DNA from: CAVXDY01 sp963721335
GTDB taxonomy: Bacteria > Actinomycetota > Thermoleophilia > Miltoncostaeales > Miltoncostaeaceae
Reading direction: 5' to 3'
NCBI GenBank assembly: GCA_963721335.1
Contig: CAVRIV010000002.1
Location: 558,001-622,000 of the forward strand
Length of the DNA stretch: 64,000 nucleotides
The first letter of the stretch is position 1. Every line of letters starts with the position of its first letter. The notes under the pieces are model-generated. The model saw nothing but the letters and a program-made list of their open reading frames with translations. It was not told the origin of the DNA and ran no database searches. Below, in pieces: positions 43,358 through 52,052 of this stretch. The position numbers and the translations under genes are program-made.

Positions 43358-43872
43358 GCGGGCCGCGCGCCGACCGGCCGGCGATGCCCGGCTACGGCGT
43401 CCTCGGCGCCGGGGAGGGCACGGGGCTGCTGCCGTGGTCGTGGGCCGAGGAGCGCCTGAGGGTCTCGCGCTACTACTGGGTCTCCACGGTCCGGCCCGAC
43501 GGCCGGCCCCACGCGTCGCCGGTGTGGGGGCTCTGGCACGACGGGCGCCTGTGGTTCACGTGCGGAGGACGGTCGCGCAAGGCCCGCAACCTGGCCGCCG
43601 ACCCGCGGTGCAGCGTGACCACCGACGACGCCGAGAACCCGGTCATCGTGGACGGCGTCGCCGAGATCACCCGCGACCCGGCGGCGATCGCCCGGTTCGT
43701 GGAGGCCGGCAACGCCAAGTACGGCCCCTCCTACACGGTCGAGTTCCTCGACCCGGACGTGAACCTCACCGTCGCCGTGCGGCCCGAGCGCGCGTTCGGC
43801 CTGCTGCACGACGACTTCACCGGCTCGCCCACCCGTTGGACCTTCGAGGAGTCGGCGCCCCAGCCGGGTTGA
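43354..43872 (+). CDS. PPOX-class flavin/F420 split-barrel protein
   Basis: A 172-aa split-barrel protein of the pyridoxamine-5'-phosphate-oxidase-like class. Visible are RYYWVSTVRPDGRPHASPVWGLWHDGRLWFTCGGRSRKARNLAADPRCSVT-like strands (about 38-88) binding the flavin or F420 phosphate, and an alpha insert VEAGNAKYGPSY. In actinobacteria many of these use F420 to reduce small molecules; FMN or heme binding is also possible. Coupled to meaB by GTGA. Confidence 0.82.
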   Translation: MSGPRADRPAMPGYGVLGAGEGTGLLPWSWAEERLRVSRYYWVSTVRPDGRPHASPVWGLWHDGRLWFTCGGRSRKARNLAADPRCSVTTDDAENPVIVDGVAEITRDPAAIARFVEAGNAKYGPSYTVEFLDPDVNLTVAVRPERAFGLLHDDFTGSPTRWTFEESAPQPG

Positions 43873-44201
43873 CGAGTCGTGGAATCGATCCTCAGATGGC
43901 CTCGGCGTCTGCGGCGACGTTGCGAGTCGTGTTCAGGGAAGGAGGCTGTGGGTGCGCGCTGGTCGAGTCCTGCGGCGGGTGAGGCTGCGCTGAAGGGCTG
44001 TGACTCGACTCCAGGTATCGCGGCCACCAACCCGCTGATCCTGTATGTGGACGTCACGGTCTCACAAGAACGCAGAGGCACTGCGTAAAGGTCTTTCCGG
44101 GACCTGCCGACAAAGGGAGGATGCCCGCTGCTACATGTCCCGACCATCGCCTGCGGAACGCCGCCAAGCAGGTCACCAATGAACATGTGGCGCGCGGTCA
44201 T
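43873..44201 (+). other. 329-bp region without a convincing gene
   Basis: The DNA is visibly richer in A and T than its surroundings. A weak inverted repeat AGGTC...GACCT lies near 44092-44108 and an AAAGGGAGG sequence near 44112-44120 just before an ATG at 44121 that is in frame with the beta-helix gene. No tRNA, riboswitch or conserved frame was recognised. Confidence 0.4.
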
Positions 44202-45584
44202 ATGCGGACGTGGGTCACGGCGGCCGTTGCAGCACTTCTCGTCGCGCTGGCCTTCGCAGGCGGTGCAAATGCTGCCGTGATCACGGGAGGACCGACGGCA
44301 CAGCGGTTCGTGGGCAATACGAATCAGGCGGACAAGATCCTGGCCGGCAAGGGAAACGACGTCGTCTTCGCTCAGGACAAGCGCCGTGACTACGTGAACT
44401 GCGGGCCGGGTGAGGACAGGGCCGTGCTGGATCGCTCTGATCGCACGACAGGGTGTGAACACAAGGTGTATGTCCCGCGGACGCGAACGGTTTATCCTCC
44501 GCCAGGGCCCACTGTGTCAATCGGCAAGCGTAAATCAGGCAAGCGTGGATCAGTCACGCCGATCCTCGTACGTCCCGCACCTCCCGCAACTCCCGCAACT
44601 CCCGCACCTCCGGTACTGGCCCCACGGGCCGCTCTACGGACCTTCTACGTCTCCTCGGGCGGAAACGACGGGGCCCCCGGGTCTCAGGGCCAACCGTGGA
44701 AGACCGTCGGGAAGGTCAACAGCGCGGCGCTGCGCCCTGGCGATGCCATCCTGTTCGAGGGTGGCGCCACATTCGGTGACGCGCAGCTGGCGCCGAGGGT
44801 CTCGGGCAGCTCGGCGGCCCGCATCTGGTATGCGAGCTACGGGACCGGCAGGGCGGCGATCACCAAGGGCGTTCGCTTCGGCGGTGTCTCCTGGGTCACG
44901 TTGGACGGTTTGCAGATCCAGGGTTCTCCTGATGCCATCGGTTCGGGCGGGAGTGGCAATGCCAAGATCGAGATCCTCAACAACCTCATCAGCACCCCCG
45001 GCATCGGCATCAACTCCTGGCCGACGGCTGACGCTGACTGGCTGATCGCGGGCAACACGATCGCGAACACCGGTGATTCGGGCATCGTGATCCACGGACC
45101 CCGCAACATGATCGCCGGCAACACGATCGCCAACACCGGGACCAACGGCGCGATCTCCTACGGTATGCACGGAATCTACGCCGAGGCCCCCGACGCGATC
45201 ATCACCGGGAACACGATCGACGGGTTCGCGGACCAGGGGGTCTCGACCCGCTTCCGCAACGCGCAGATCCGCGACAACGTGATCCGCAATGGTCGCAAGA
45301 CCTCCAACGCCGGGGTGGGCTACTGGCCCGACGACCCGACGGCGGGCTCGACGCTCATCTGCGGCAACAGCATCTCGGCAGTCCACTACGGGGTCCTGAT
45401 CGGAGACACGGGCCGCGCGGACCAGTACGGCGAGCATTTCGAGATTCGCGCCAACTCGCTCTCGTCCAATCCGGGCTCCTCGGTCTACGTGCCGAGCGGG
45501 CGGCCCTTCTCGATCACTCAGTCGGGCAACCTGACCAGCACCAGTGGGATCGCGTTGGCCCCAGCCACCCCGTGCGCAGTCTGA
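44202..45584 (+). CDS. Secreted right-handed beta-helix protein with RTX-like segment
   Basis: A 460-aa exported protein. The signal peptide begins MRTWVTAAVAALLVALAFAGG (an upstream in-frame ATG at 44121 would bury it, so 44202 is preferred). After the signal, ADKILAGKGNDVVFAQDKRR...CGPGEDRA resembles a single degenerate RTX calcium-binding unit. A Pro/Ala/Thr linker (about 125-145) precedes a parallel beta-helix with recurring GNTIANTG, ITGNTIDGF and IRDNVIRNG rungs, as in polysaccharide lyases and glycan-binding proteins. No catalytic residues can be assigned. Lower GC than neighbours suggests a variable or acquired surface gene. Confidence 0.75.
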   Translation: MRTWVTAAVAALLVALAFAGGANAAVITGGPTAQRFVGNTNQADKILAGKGNDVVFAQDKRRDYVNCGPGEDRAVLDRSDRTTGCEHKVYVPRTRTVYPPPGPTVSIGKRKSGKRGSVTPILVRPAPPATPATPAPPVLAPRAALRTFYVSSGGNDGAPGSQGQPWKTVGKVNSAALRPGDAILFEGGATFGDAQLAPRVSGSSAARIWYASYGTGRAAITKGVRFGGVSWVTLDGLQIQGSPDAIGSGGSGNAKIEILNNLISTPGIGINSWPTADADWLIAGNTIANTGDSGIVIHGPRNMIAGNTIANTGTNGAISYGMHGIYAEAPDAIITGNTIDGFADQGVSTRFRNAQIRDNVIRNGRKTSNAGVGYWPDDPTAGSTLICGNSISAVHYGVLIGDTGRADQYGEHFEIRANSLSSNPGSSVYVPSGRPFSITQSGNLTSTSGIALAPATPCAV

Positions 45585-45611
45585 AAGAGGGCTCGACCCG
45601 GCGGTGCGAGA

Positions 45612-46364
45612 TCAGCGCAGGAGCAGCCAGATCGCGACGCCGACGCCGAGGGCGATCACCGACCACCGCAGCACGTCGTCGTTCAGGCGACGGGCCACCC
45701 GCGCGCCGATCGCCCCGCCCACCAGCGTGGCCGGGGCGAGCACGGCGACCGAGGGCCAGTCGATCGGCCCGACGATGATGAACACGGGTACGGCGACCAG
45801 GTTCGCCAGCAGGACGAGGGCGCGGTTGACGGCGTTGAGCCGCTGGAGGCTGTCGATGATGCCCAGGGCGAGCACCGCGAGCAGCAGCACCCCCGCCGCG
45901 GCGCCGAAGTAGGACGCGTAGGCGCCGGAGGCGAAGACGGCCGCGACGAGCCCCGGCGAGGGGCGGGTGGCCACGCCCTCGCGCGCGGCCAGGGCCGACC
46001 GAAGCCGCGGCCCCAGGGCGAGCAGGACGCACGCCAGCAGGACCAGCCACGGCACCACCGCCTCGAAGGCCGACTCCCCGCCCCAGAGCAGCAGGGCCAC
46101 GCCCGCGGCGGCCCCCAGGACCGTCGGCACCCCGAGCAGCTTGAGCCGCGGCCCCTGTCCCACGAGGTGCGCGCGGTAGCCCTCGACGATCGACGCGTAT
46201 CCCGGTAGCTGCGCGACCGTGTTGGTGATGTTGGCCGTGAGCGGCGAGAGCCCGGTGCCCACCAGGACCGGGAACGAGATCAGCGACCCGCCGCCCGCGA
46301 CGGCGTTGACCCCGCCCGCGAGGACCCCGGTCGCGGCGATGAGGACGAGCTCGGGGGCGTCCAC
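45612..46364 (-). CDS. TauE/SafE-family membrane permease
   Basis: A 250-aa integral membrane protein with about seven to eight hydrophobic segments. The family signature VLAGGVNAVAGGGSLISFPVL (first half, about 14-34) and the second-half repeat VAAVFASGAYASYFGAAAGVLLL are present, as is NITNTVAQLPGY. TauE/SafE proteins export or import small organic or inorganic anions such as sulfonates, sulfite or sulfoacetate; substrate unknown. GTG start with TAGGAG directly upstream. Ends convergent with the beta-helix gene. Confidence 0.9.
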   Translation of the reverse strand: MDAPELVLIAATGVLAGGVNAVAGGGSLISFPVLVGTGLSPLTANITNTVAQLPGYASIVEGYRAHLVGQGPRLKLLGVPTVLGAAAGVALLLWGGESAFEAVVPWLVLLACVLLALGPRLRSALAAREGVATRPSPGLVAAVFASGAYASYFGAAAGVLLLAVLALGIIDSLQRLNAVNRALVLLANLVAVPVFIIVGPIDWPSVAVLAPATLVGGAIGARVARRLNDDVLRWSVIALGVGVAIWLLLR

Positions 46365-46375
46365 CTCCTACGCCG

Positions 46376-47845
46376 TCAGTCCCCCGCGCCCGCGTCCGCC
46401 AGCCGCTCGGCCACCTCCAGGATCAGGCGCACGCCGAAGCCCGTTCCCGCTCCGCCGACCATCCCGGTGCCGGCGATGTCAACGTGGCACCAGGGGAGCC
46501 CGTCGGTGAACTCGCGCAGGAACTGGGCGGCGTAGACCGGGCCGGCCTGGCGCTTGTTGGACGCGTTGGCGAGGTCGGCGACCTTGCTCTCGATGAGCGG
46601 GCGGTAGCGCTCGTGCATCGGCATCGGCCAGGCCAGGTCACCCGAGTCGTCGGCCGCGGCGCGCACGAGCTCGGTCCAGTCCGGGTCGGAGCCGAACAGG
46701 CCCGCGTAGACGTTGCCCAGGGCCACCACGATGGCGCCGGTGAGGGTGGCCATGTCGAGCAGGCGGGTCGCGCCCTCGCGGGCGGCGTAGGCGAGGCCGT
46801 CGGCCAGGATCAGGCGCCCCTCGGCGTCGGTGTTGATGATCTCGACGGTCCGGCCGTTCAGGGCGGTGACGACGTCGCCCGGCTTCACGGCGCGCCCGCT
46901 GGGCATGTTCTCCGTCGCCGGGATCACCGTGAGGATCTCGACCGGCAGCCCGAGCGAGGCCACCAGCGCCGTCCCCTCGAGCACCGCCGCGCCGCCGCCC
47001 ATGTCCAGCTTCATCTCCTCCATCCCGCCGGAGGGCTTGATCGAGATGCCCCCGGTGTCGAAGGTGACCGCCTTCCCCACGAGGCCGAGCACCTCCCCCG
47101 AGCGCGGGGAGTCCGGCGGCCGGTAGCGCAGCACGATCATGCGGGGCGGCTCCTCCGAGCCCTGGGCCACCGCGAGCAGCGCGCCCGCTCCCAGCTTCTC
47201 GAGGCGCGCGCGCCCCAGGACCGTGCAGCTGAGGCCCGGGATGCCGTCGGCCAGCTCCTTGGCCCGCTCGGCGAGGATCGTCGGGGTGAGGTGGTTCGCG
47301 GGCGTGTTGGAGAGGTCGCGCGCCCCGTTCACCGCCTCCACCACGCGGTCGGCGCGGCGCAGGTCGGCCGTGCGGGCGACGGAGGAATGGACCGCCAGGC
47401 GGCGCGGCGCCGACGGCCCGTCGCCGGCCGTCTTGAAGCGGTCGAACCGGTAGGCGCCCACGCCGAAGCCCTCGATCAGGGCGCCGATGTCGGCCACCGA
47501 CGCCGACTCCGGCGGCACCACCGCGACGGACCGCGCCTTGACCTGGGACGCCGTCTCCGCGGCCGCCTTCCCCGCCGAGCGCCAGTCGTCGCGGGCTCCG
47601 GCACCCACCCCGACCACCACGACCCGGGGCGACGCGAGCCCGGCGGCCGCCCGGAAGAGGGCCGTCGACCCCGCCTTCCCCTCGACCTCCCCGTCCTTCA
47701 CCGCGCGCGCCACCAGACCGCCGAGGGCGGAGTCCACCGCCGCGACCGGGCCCGTCAGCGGCTTGGGCGGATCGGCCACGCACACCACGAGCAGGTCGCC
47801 CTTGGCGGCGATCGGGTCGGCGGACTTCCTCAGCGTGCTCTGCAT
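46376..47845 (-). CDS. pepA: Leucyl (cytosol) aminopeptidase, M17 family
   Basis: A 489-aa metallo-aminopeptidase removing N-terminal residues from peptides; in some bacteria also a DNA-binding protein. The C-terminal catalytic domain has GKAVTFDTGGISIKPSGGMEEMKLDMGGGAA-type metal and substrate residues (258-286) and the signature NTDAEGRL (338-345). The N-terminal domain is macro-like. ATG at 47845 with GGAGAGGGAG upstream and TATCCT at about 47878. Complete. Confidence 0.95.
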   Translation of the reverse strand: MQSTLRKSADPIAAKGDLLVVCVADPPKPLTGPVAAVDSALGGLVARAVKDGEVEGKAGSTALFRAAAGLASPRVVVVGVGAGARDDWRSAGKAAAETASQVKARSVAVVPPESASVADIGALIEGFGVGAYRFDRFKTAGDGPSAPRRLAVHSSVARTADLRRADRVVEAVNGARDLSNTPANHLTPTILAERAKELADGIPGLSCTVLGRARLEKLGAGALLAVAQGSEEPPRMIVLRYRPPDSPRSGEVLGLVGKAVTFDTGGISIKPSGGMEEMKLDMGGGAAVLEGTALVASLGLPVEILTVIPATENMPSGRAVKPGDVVTALNGRTVEIINTDAEGRLILADGLAYAAREGATRLLDMATLTGAIVVALGNVYAGLFGSDPDWTELVRAAADDSGDLAWPMPMHERYRPLIESKVADLANASNKRQAGPVYAAQFLREFTDGLPWCHVDIAGTGMVGGAGTGFGVRLILEVAERLADAGAGD

Positions 47846-47957
47846 CGCGCTCCCTCTCCGGATCGGTGGCTCGCGCCAGGATACGCGGGGCCGTGCCCGG
47901 GCCCGAGTGGGCGTATGGGATACTCGCGACCCTCGTCCCGGCAGGAGGACCGCCGCA

Positions 47958-48362
47958 ATCTCGGACCGCCCGATCCGGATCGTCATCGCCAAGCCCGGCC
48001 TCGACGGCCACGACCGCGGCGCGAAGATCATCGCGCGCAGCCTGCGCGACGCGGGGATGGAGGTCATCTACACGGGCCTGCACCAGACGCCCGAGCAGAT
48101 CGTGGCCACCACCATCCAGGAGGACGCCGACGCCGTGGGCCTGTCGATCCTGTCGGGGGCCCACATGACCCTGGTGCCGAGGGTCATCGACCAACTGCGG
48201 GCCGAGGGCGCCGACGACGTGCTGGTGATGGTGGGCGGGACGATCCCGCGCGAGGACATCGGCGAGCTCAAGCGGCTCGGCGTGGCCGAGGTCTTCACCC
48301 CGGGCGCCCCGGTGCAGGGGATGATCGACTTCATCCGCTCGCACGTCGCCGCGGCCTCGTGA
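47958..48362 (+). CDS. B12-binding subunit of methylmalonyl-CoA mutase-type enzyme
   Basis: A 134-aa cobalamin-binding domain. RIVIAKPGLDGHDRGAK contains the DxHxxG motif whose His ligates B12 cobalt; GLSILSGAH and VMVGGTIP are the other conserved loops. It corresponds to the small subunit of two-subunit mutases; the large subunit is not in the window. Conserved sequence begins ISDRPIRIV where the codon is ATC (47958), 9 nt after a perfect AGGAGG; the only in-frame standard start is a GTG at 47907 without a ribosome binding site. Either an AUC start or a G-to-C error. Confidence 0.88.
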   Translation: MSDRPIRIVIAKPGLDGHDRGAKIIARSLRDAGMEVIYTGLHQTPEQIVATTIQEDADAVGLSILSGAHMTLVPRVIDQLRAEGADDVLVMVGGTIPREDIGELKRLGVAEVFTPGAPVQGMIDFIRSHVAAAS

Positions 48363-49133
48363 CGGTCGCGCTCGACCGCCGCGGGCGGGTCGCGGTGCTC
48401 ACGCTCGACCGGCCCGATGCGCTCAACGCGATCTCCCCCGAGATGCTCGACGCGATCGAGGCGCATCTCGACACGATCGAGCGCGAGCCGGAGCTGCGGG
48501 CCGTGATCCTCACGGGAGCCGGCGAGAAGGCCTTCACGGCCGGCGCGGACATCAACCACATGCGCCAGGCCACGCCCCACGAGGCGCGTGCGTGGGGCAA
48601 GCAGGGCCACGCGGTGGCCAATCGCATCGAGGCCTTTCCGCGGCCGGTGATCGCCGCGGTGAACGGCTACGCCCTGGGCGGGGGGTGCGAGCTCGCGCTG
48701 GCCTGCGACATCCGGCTGGCGTCCGAGAAGGCGCGCTTCGGCCTGCCCGGAGGTGACCCTGGGGATCCTCCCCGGCTGGGGCGGGACCCAGCGCATGGCG
48801 CGGCTGACGTCCCCGGGCTTCGCGAAGGAGCTGATCTTCACGGGACGCTCGGTCGACGCGCAGGAGGCCCTGGCCACGGGTCTCGCCAACCACGTCTACC
48901 CGCCCGGCGAGCTGATGGACCGGGCGATGGAGCTGGCCGAGAAGATCGCCACCATGCCGCCCGGGCAGATCGCCTCGGCCAAGGAGATCGTCAACCTCGC
49001 CCTCGAGGGCGACCTCCGGGGCCACCTCGCGCGCGAGCTCGACGCCTTCGCGCTCGCCTTCCAGACCGAGGACCAGCGCGAGGGGATGGCCGCCTTCTTC
49101 GAGAAGCGCCCGCCGGAGTTCACGGGGAGGTGA
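48359..49133 (+). CDS. Enoyl-CoA hydratase/isomerase (one apparent frameshift)
   Basis: Crotonase-family enzyme hydrating 2-enoyl-CoA in fatty acid or branched-chain degradation. It has RPDALNAISPEM, the oxyanion-hole motif AGADINHM, ALGGGCELALACDIRLAS with the first catalytic Glu, then after a frame change near 48755 GEVTLGILPGWGGTQR with the second Glu and PPEFTGR at the end. Length is 3n+1 (about 257 residues repaired), an extra G in CCCGGAGG. GTG start overlaps the B12-subunit stop (GTGA), linking it to a CoA-ester pathway. Confidence 0.9.
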
Positions 49134-49945
49134 CGCGAGCGGCGGCGGTCGTCCGGGCGAACGGGCTCGAGATCGCCTACGAGCGCGCCGGCGAGGGGCC
49201 GCCGCTGGTGCTCGTGCACGGCGCCGCCGTGGACGGCCGCATGTGGCGGCCCCAGCTCGCCGCCCTGGCCGACGAGTTCACGGTGGTCGCCTGGGACGAG
49301 CCGGGCGCGGGCCGGTCCTCGGATGTGCCCGCCGATTTCGGCCTCGCGGACTACGCGGACTGCCTCGCGGCGCTGATCGAGGCGCTCGCGCTCGGCCCGG
49401 CGCACGTCGCCGGCCTCTCCTGGGGCGGCACCGTCGTACTGGAGCTCTACCGCCGCCATCCCGGGCTCGTCGCGACCCTGATCCTCATCGACACCTACGC
49501 CGGCTGGAAGGGGTCTCTCCCCGAGGACGAGGTGCGCGCCCGGGTCGCGGGCGTACATCAGGCGCTCGCGATGCCCGCCGCGGAGTTCGACCCCACTCTT
49601 CCCGGGCTGTTCGCCGCCGACCCGCCGGCCGAGTTCGTCCCGCTGCTCGAGGAGATGGCCGCCGCCGTCCGCCCCGAGAGCCTCGGGACAGCGCTCTTCG
49701 TGATGGCCGAGGCCGACCAGCGCGACCTGCTGCCCCGCATCGCCGTGCCGACCCTGCTGGTGTGGGGGGAGCTCGACGCGCGCTCGCCGCTCGGCGTCGC
49801 ACGCCAGTTCGAGCGGGCGATCGTGGACACGACGCTCGTCGTGATCCCCGGCTGCGGCCACGTCAGCAACCTCGAGCGGCCCGACCAGTTCAACCAGGCC
49901 GTGCGCGAGTTCTGCCGCGCCCACCCGCCGCGGCCGGACCGTTAG
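49130..49945 (+). CDS. Alpha/beta-hydrolase
   Basis: A 271-aa soluble alpha/beta-hydrolase. LVHGAAVDGRMW forms the oxyanion hole (about 27-38), GLSWGG the nucleophile elbow (Ser about 102), ELDAR the acid, and GCGHVSNLE the catalytic His near the end. It resembles 3-oxoadipate enol-lactonase and related esterases, but the substrate cannot be told. GTG start coupled to the enoyl-CoA hydratase stop (GTGA), giving a three-gene unit. Confidence 0.85.
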   Translation: MTRAAAVVRANGLEIAYERAGEGPPLVLVHGAAVDGRMWRPQLAALADEFTVVAWDEPGAGRSSDVPADFGLADYADCLAALIEALALGPAHVAGLSWGGTVVLELYRRHPGLVATLILIDTYAGWKGSLPEDEVRARVAGVHQALAMPAAEFDPTLPGLFAADPPAEFVPLLEEMAAAVRPESLGTALFVMAEADQRDLLPRIAVPTLLVWGELDARSPLGVARQFERAIVDTTLVVIPGCGHVSNLERPDQFNQAVREFCRAHPPRPDR

Positions 49946-49988
49946 GGTTCGGAGCCTCGTAAAGAACGCACGTCGGCAGGGGGCAAGG

Positions 49989-50768
49989 ATGAAGATCGCG
50001 GTCTGCGTCAAGGAGGTCCCGGACGCCGGTCCGACCCGAAGGATCGACCCGGGCACTCTGCGAATGGATCGCTCGGGCGACCGGTCGCTGAACGCCTTCG
50101 ACCTCAACGCCATCGAGGAGGCGCTGCGCCTGCGGGACGCCGCCGGCGAGGGTGAGGTGGTGCTCGTCTCGATGGGCGCGAGCCGCGCCCTGGAGTCGAT
50201 GCGCAAGGGGCTCGCCATGGGCGCCGACCGCGCGCTGCTCGTGTCCGACGAGGGCGCGGCCGGGTCGGACCTGGTGGCGACGAGCTACATCCTCGCGGCG
50301 GCGCTGAAGGCCGAGGCGCCCGACCTGGTGCTCTTCGGCCAGCAGGCCTCCGACTCCGACGGCGCGGTGCTGTGGGCGGCGGTCGCCGACCGCCTCCGGC
50401 TGCCGGTGGTGTCCCAGATCTCGGAGCTCGAGGTCGCCGACGGCAAGGCCACGGCCAAGCGCCAGACCGAGTTCGGCTACGACCGCATCAGCGCCCCGCT
50501 CCCCGCGGTGCTGGCGGTGGCGGACTCGGTCAACGAGCCGCGCTACCCGTCGCTCAAGGGCATCATGGGCGCCAAGAAGAAGCCGCAGGACACGAAGACG
50601 CTCGCCGACCTGGGCCTCGAGGCCGATCGCGCCGGCGAGGCCGGCTCGCGAACGACCGTCATCGCCCTCGGCGACCCGCCCTCGCGGGGCGACACGATCA
50701 AGATCGAGGACGACGGCTCGGGGGCGCAGAAGATCCTGGACTTCCTCATGGAAAGGAAGCTCGTATGA
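49989..50768 (+). CDS. etfB: Electron transfer flavoprotein beta subunit
   Basis: A 259-aa subunit of the FAD/AMP electron carrier that takes electrons from acyl-CoA dehydrogenases. It has MKIAVCVKEVPDAGPTRRID, NAFDLNAIEEALRLRD, MGADRALLV, LFGQQASDSDGA and SLKGIMGAKKKP, all typical of EtfB. ATG preceded by GGCAGGGGGC; a TAGGGT box at 49943-49948 gives a leader of about 33 nt. Overlaps etfA by 4 bp. Confidence 0.96.
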   Translation: MKIAVCVKEVPDAGPTRRIDPGTLRMDRSGDRSLNAFDLNAIEEALRLRDAAGEGEVVLVSMGASRALESMRKGLAMGADRALLVSDEGAAGSDLVATSYILAAALKAEAPDLVLFGQQASDSDGAVLWAAVADRLRLPVVSQISELEVADGKATAKRQTEFGYDRISAPLPAVLAVADSVNEPRYPSLKGIMGAKKKPQDTKTLADLGLEADRAGEAGSRTTVIALGDPPSRGDTIKIEDDGSGAQKILDFLMERKLV

Positions 50769-51724
50769 GCACGCTGGTCTTCCTGGAGCACCACGGGTCC
50801 GCGTTCCAGAAGGGGCCGCTCGGCGTGCTGTCCAAGGCCGCGGAGCTCGATCCGGACACCTCGGCCGTCATCATCGGCTCGGGCGTGCGCGAGATCGCGG
50901 CCGGCGCCGGCAAGTACGGCGCCACCAAGGTGTTCGTGGCGGACGATCCCGCGCTGGAGGCGCCTCTGCCCCAGCCGCGGGTGGACGTCATCAGCAAGCT
51001 CGTGCAGGACCAGGGCTTCGACACCGTGCTCTTCGCGGCGTCGGTGCTGGCGGCCGACGTCGCCGGGGGCGTCTCGGCCCGGCTCGACGCCGGGCTCAAC
51101 TGGGACCTGGGCGACCTGGCCACGGACGGCGGCGACCTGGTGGGCAAGCGCTCGGCGCTCGGCGACACGATCCGCGCCGACGTGGGCTGGAAGGACGGGC
51201 CGAGGCTGGGCCTCGTGCGCGCCGGCTCCTTCGACCCGGTCGAGAAGGGCGGCGAGGCCGCGGTCGAGGACGTCGCGGTGAGCCTCGAGGACTTCTCGTC
51301 GCAGGCGGTGATGGTCGATCAGGCCCACGAGGAGCAGTCGGGCCCCTCGATCGAGGACGCGGAGATCCTCGTCACCGGCGGGCGCGGACTGGGCGCCCCG
51401 GAGAAGTTCTCCCTCCTCGAGGAGCTGGCCTCCGCGCTGGGCGCCGCCGTGGGATCCACCCGCGCGGTGGTCGACTCGGGCTGGTACCCGTACGCCACCC
51501 AGATCGGGCAGACCGGCAAGGTGGTCTCGCCGAAGCTCTACATCGGCGCCGGGGTCTCGGGCGCGATCCAGCACAAGGTGGGGATGCAGACCTCGCAGGT
51601 GATCGTCGCGATCAACAAGGACGCGAACGCGCCGATCTTCGAGTTCAGCGACCTGGGCGTGGTGGGGGACCTCCACGAGATCGTCCCCAAGCTCACCGAG
51701 CTGGTGAAGGAGCGCAAGGCCTGA
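50765..51724 (+). CDS. etfA: Electron transfer flavoprotein alpha subunit
   Basis: A 319-aa FAD-binding partner of EtfB. The C-terminal FAD domain shows LVTGGRGLGAPEKFSLLEELA, GSTRAVVDSGWYPYATQIGQTGK and LYIGAGVSGAIQHKVGM with the usual IVAINKDANAPIFEFSDLGVVGDL-type ending. ATGA overlap with etfB ensures equal production. Serves beta-oxidation, consistent with the enoyl-CoA hydratase and mutase genes just upstream. Confidence 0.96.
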   Translation: MSTLVFLEHHGSAFQKGPLGVLSKAAELDPDTSAVIIGSGVREIAAGAGKYGATKVFVADDPALEAPLPQPRVDVISKLVQDQGFDTVLFAASVLAADVAGGVSARLDAGLNWDLGDLATDGGDLVGKRSALGDTIRADVGWKDGPRLGLVRAGSFDPVEKGGEAAVEDVAVSLEDFSSQAVMVDQAHEEQSGPSIEDAEILVTGGRGLGAPEKFSLLEELASALGAAVGSTRAVVDSGWYPYATQIGQTGKVVSPKLYIGAGVSGAIQHKVGMQTSQVIVAINKDANAPIFEFSDLGVVGDLHEIVPKLTELVKERKA

Positions 51725-51803
51725 GCCTGGACAGCCCGCGCTATCCTCTCTATGTACGTCCGCACCAGTGCGGGCCGGATGAGCACGAGCGAAAGGCGTC
51801 GCC

Positions 51804-52013
51804 ATGAAGACCGACATCCACCCTGAGTACGTGGTCGCCCACGTCCGCTGCTCGTGCGGCAACGAGTTCGAGACGCGCTCCACCAAGCCGGAGATCAAGG
51901 TGGAGATCTGCAGCAACTGCCACCCCTTCTACACCGGCCGTCAGAAGCTGGTGGACACCGGTGGCCGCGTCGAGCGCTTCCAGCGCAAGCTCGCGAAGCG
52001 GACCGGGGCGTAG
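51804..52013 (+). CDS. rpmE: Ribosomal protein bL31, zinc-binding type
   Basis: A 69-aa large-subunit protein of the Cys+ type: ligands Cys16, Cys18, Cys36 and Cys39 are all present (RCSCGN, ICSNCH), followed by PFYTGRQKLVDTGGRVERF. A zinc-free paralogue may exist elsewhere for zinc starvation. A TATCCT box at 51742-51747 and an AGCGAAAGG ribosome binding site precede it. First gene of the conserved series with prfA, prmC and tsaC. Confidence 0.97.
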   Translation: MKTDIHPEYVVAHVRCSCGNEFETRSTKPEIKVEICSNCHPFYTGRQKLVDTGGRVERFQRKLAKRTGA

Positions 52014-52052
52014 GGGGCCGGCCGGGACCCCGGTCTTCCGGCCGCGGCTCTC

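Noticed and set aside
43879..44088. A 69-codon frame in the gap after the PPOX gene
   Set aside because: No ribosome binding site, no recognisable domain and a composition unlike real genes here; it may be chance.
43873..44201. A riboswitch before the secreted beta-helix gene
   Set aside because: Only a weak 5-bp stem is visible; no ydaO, c-di-GMP or other known aptamer signature could be recognised by eye.
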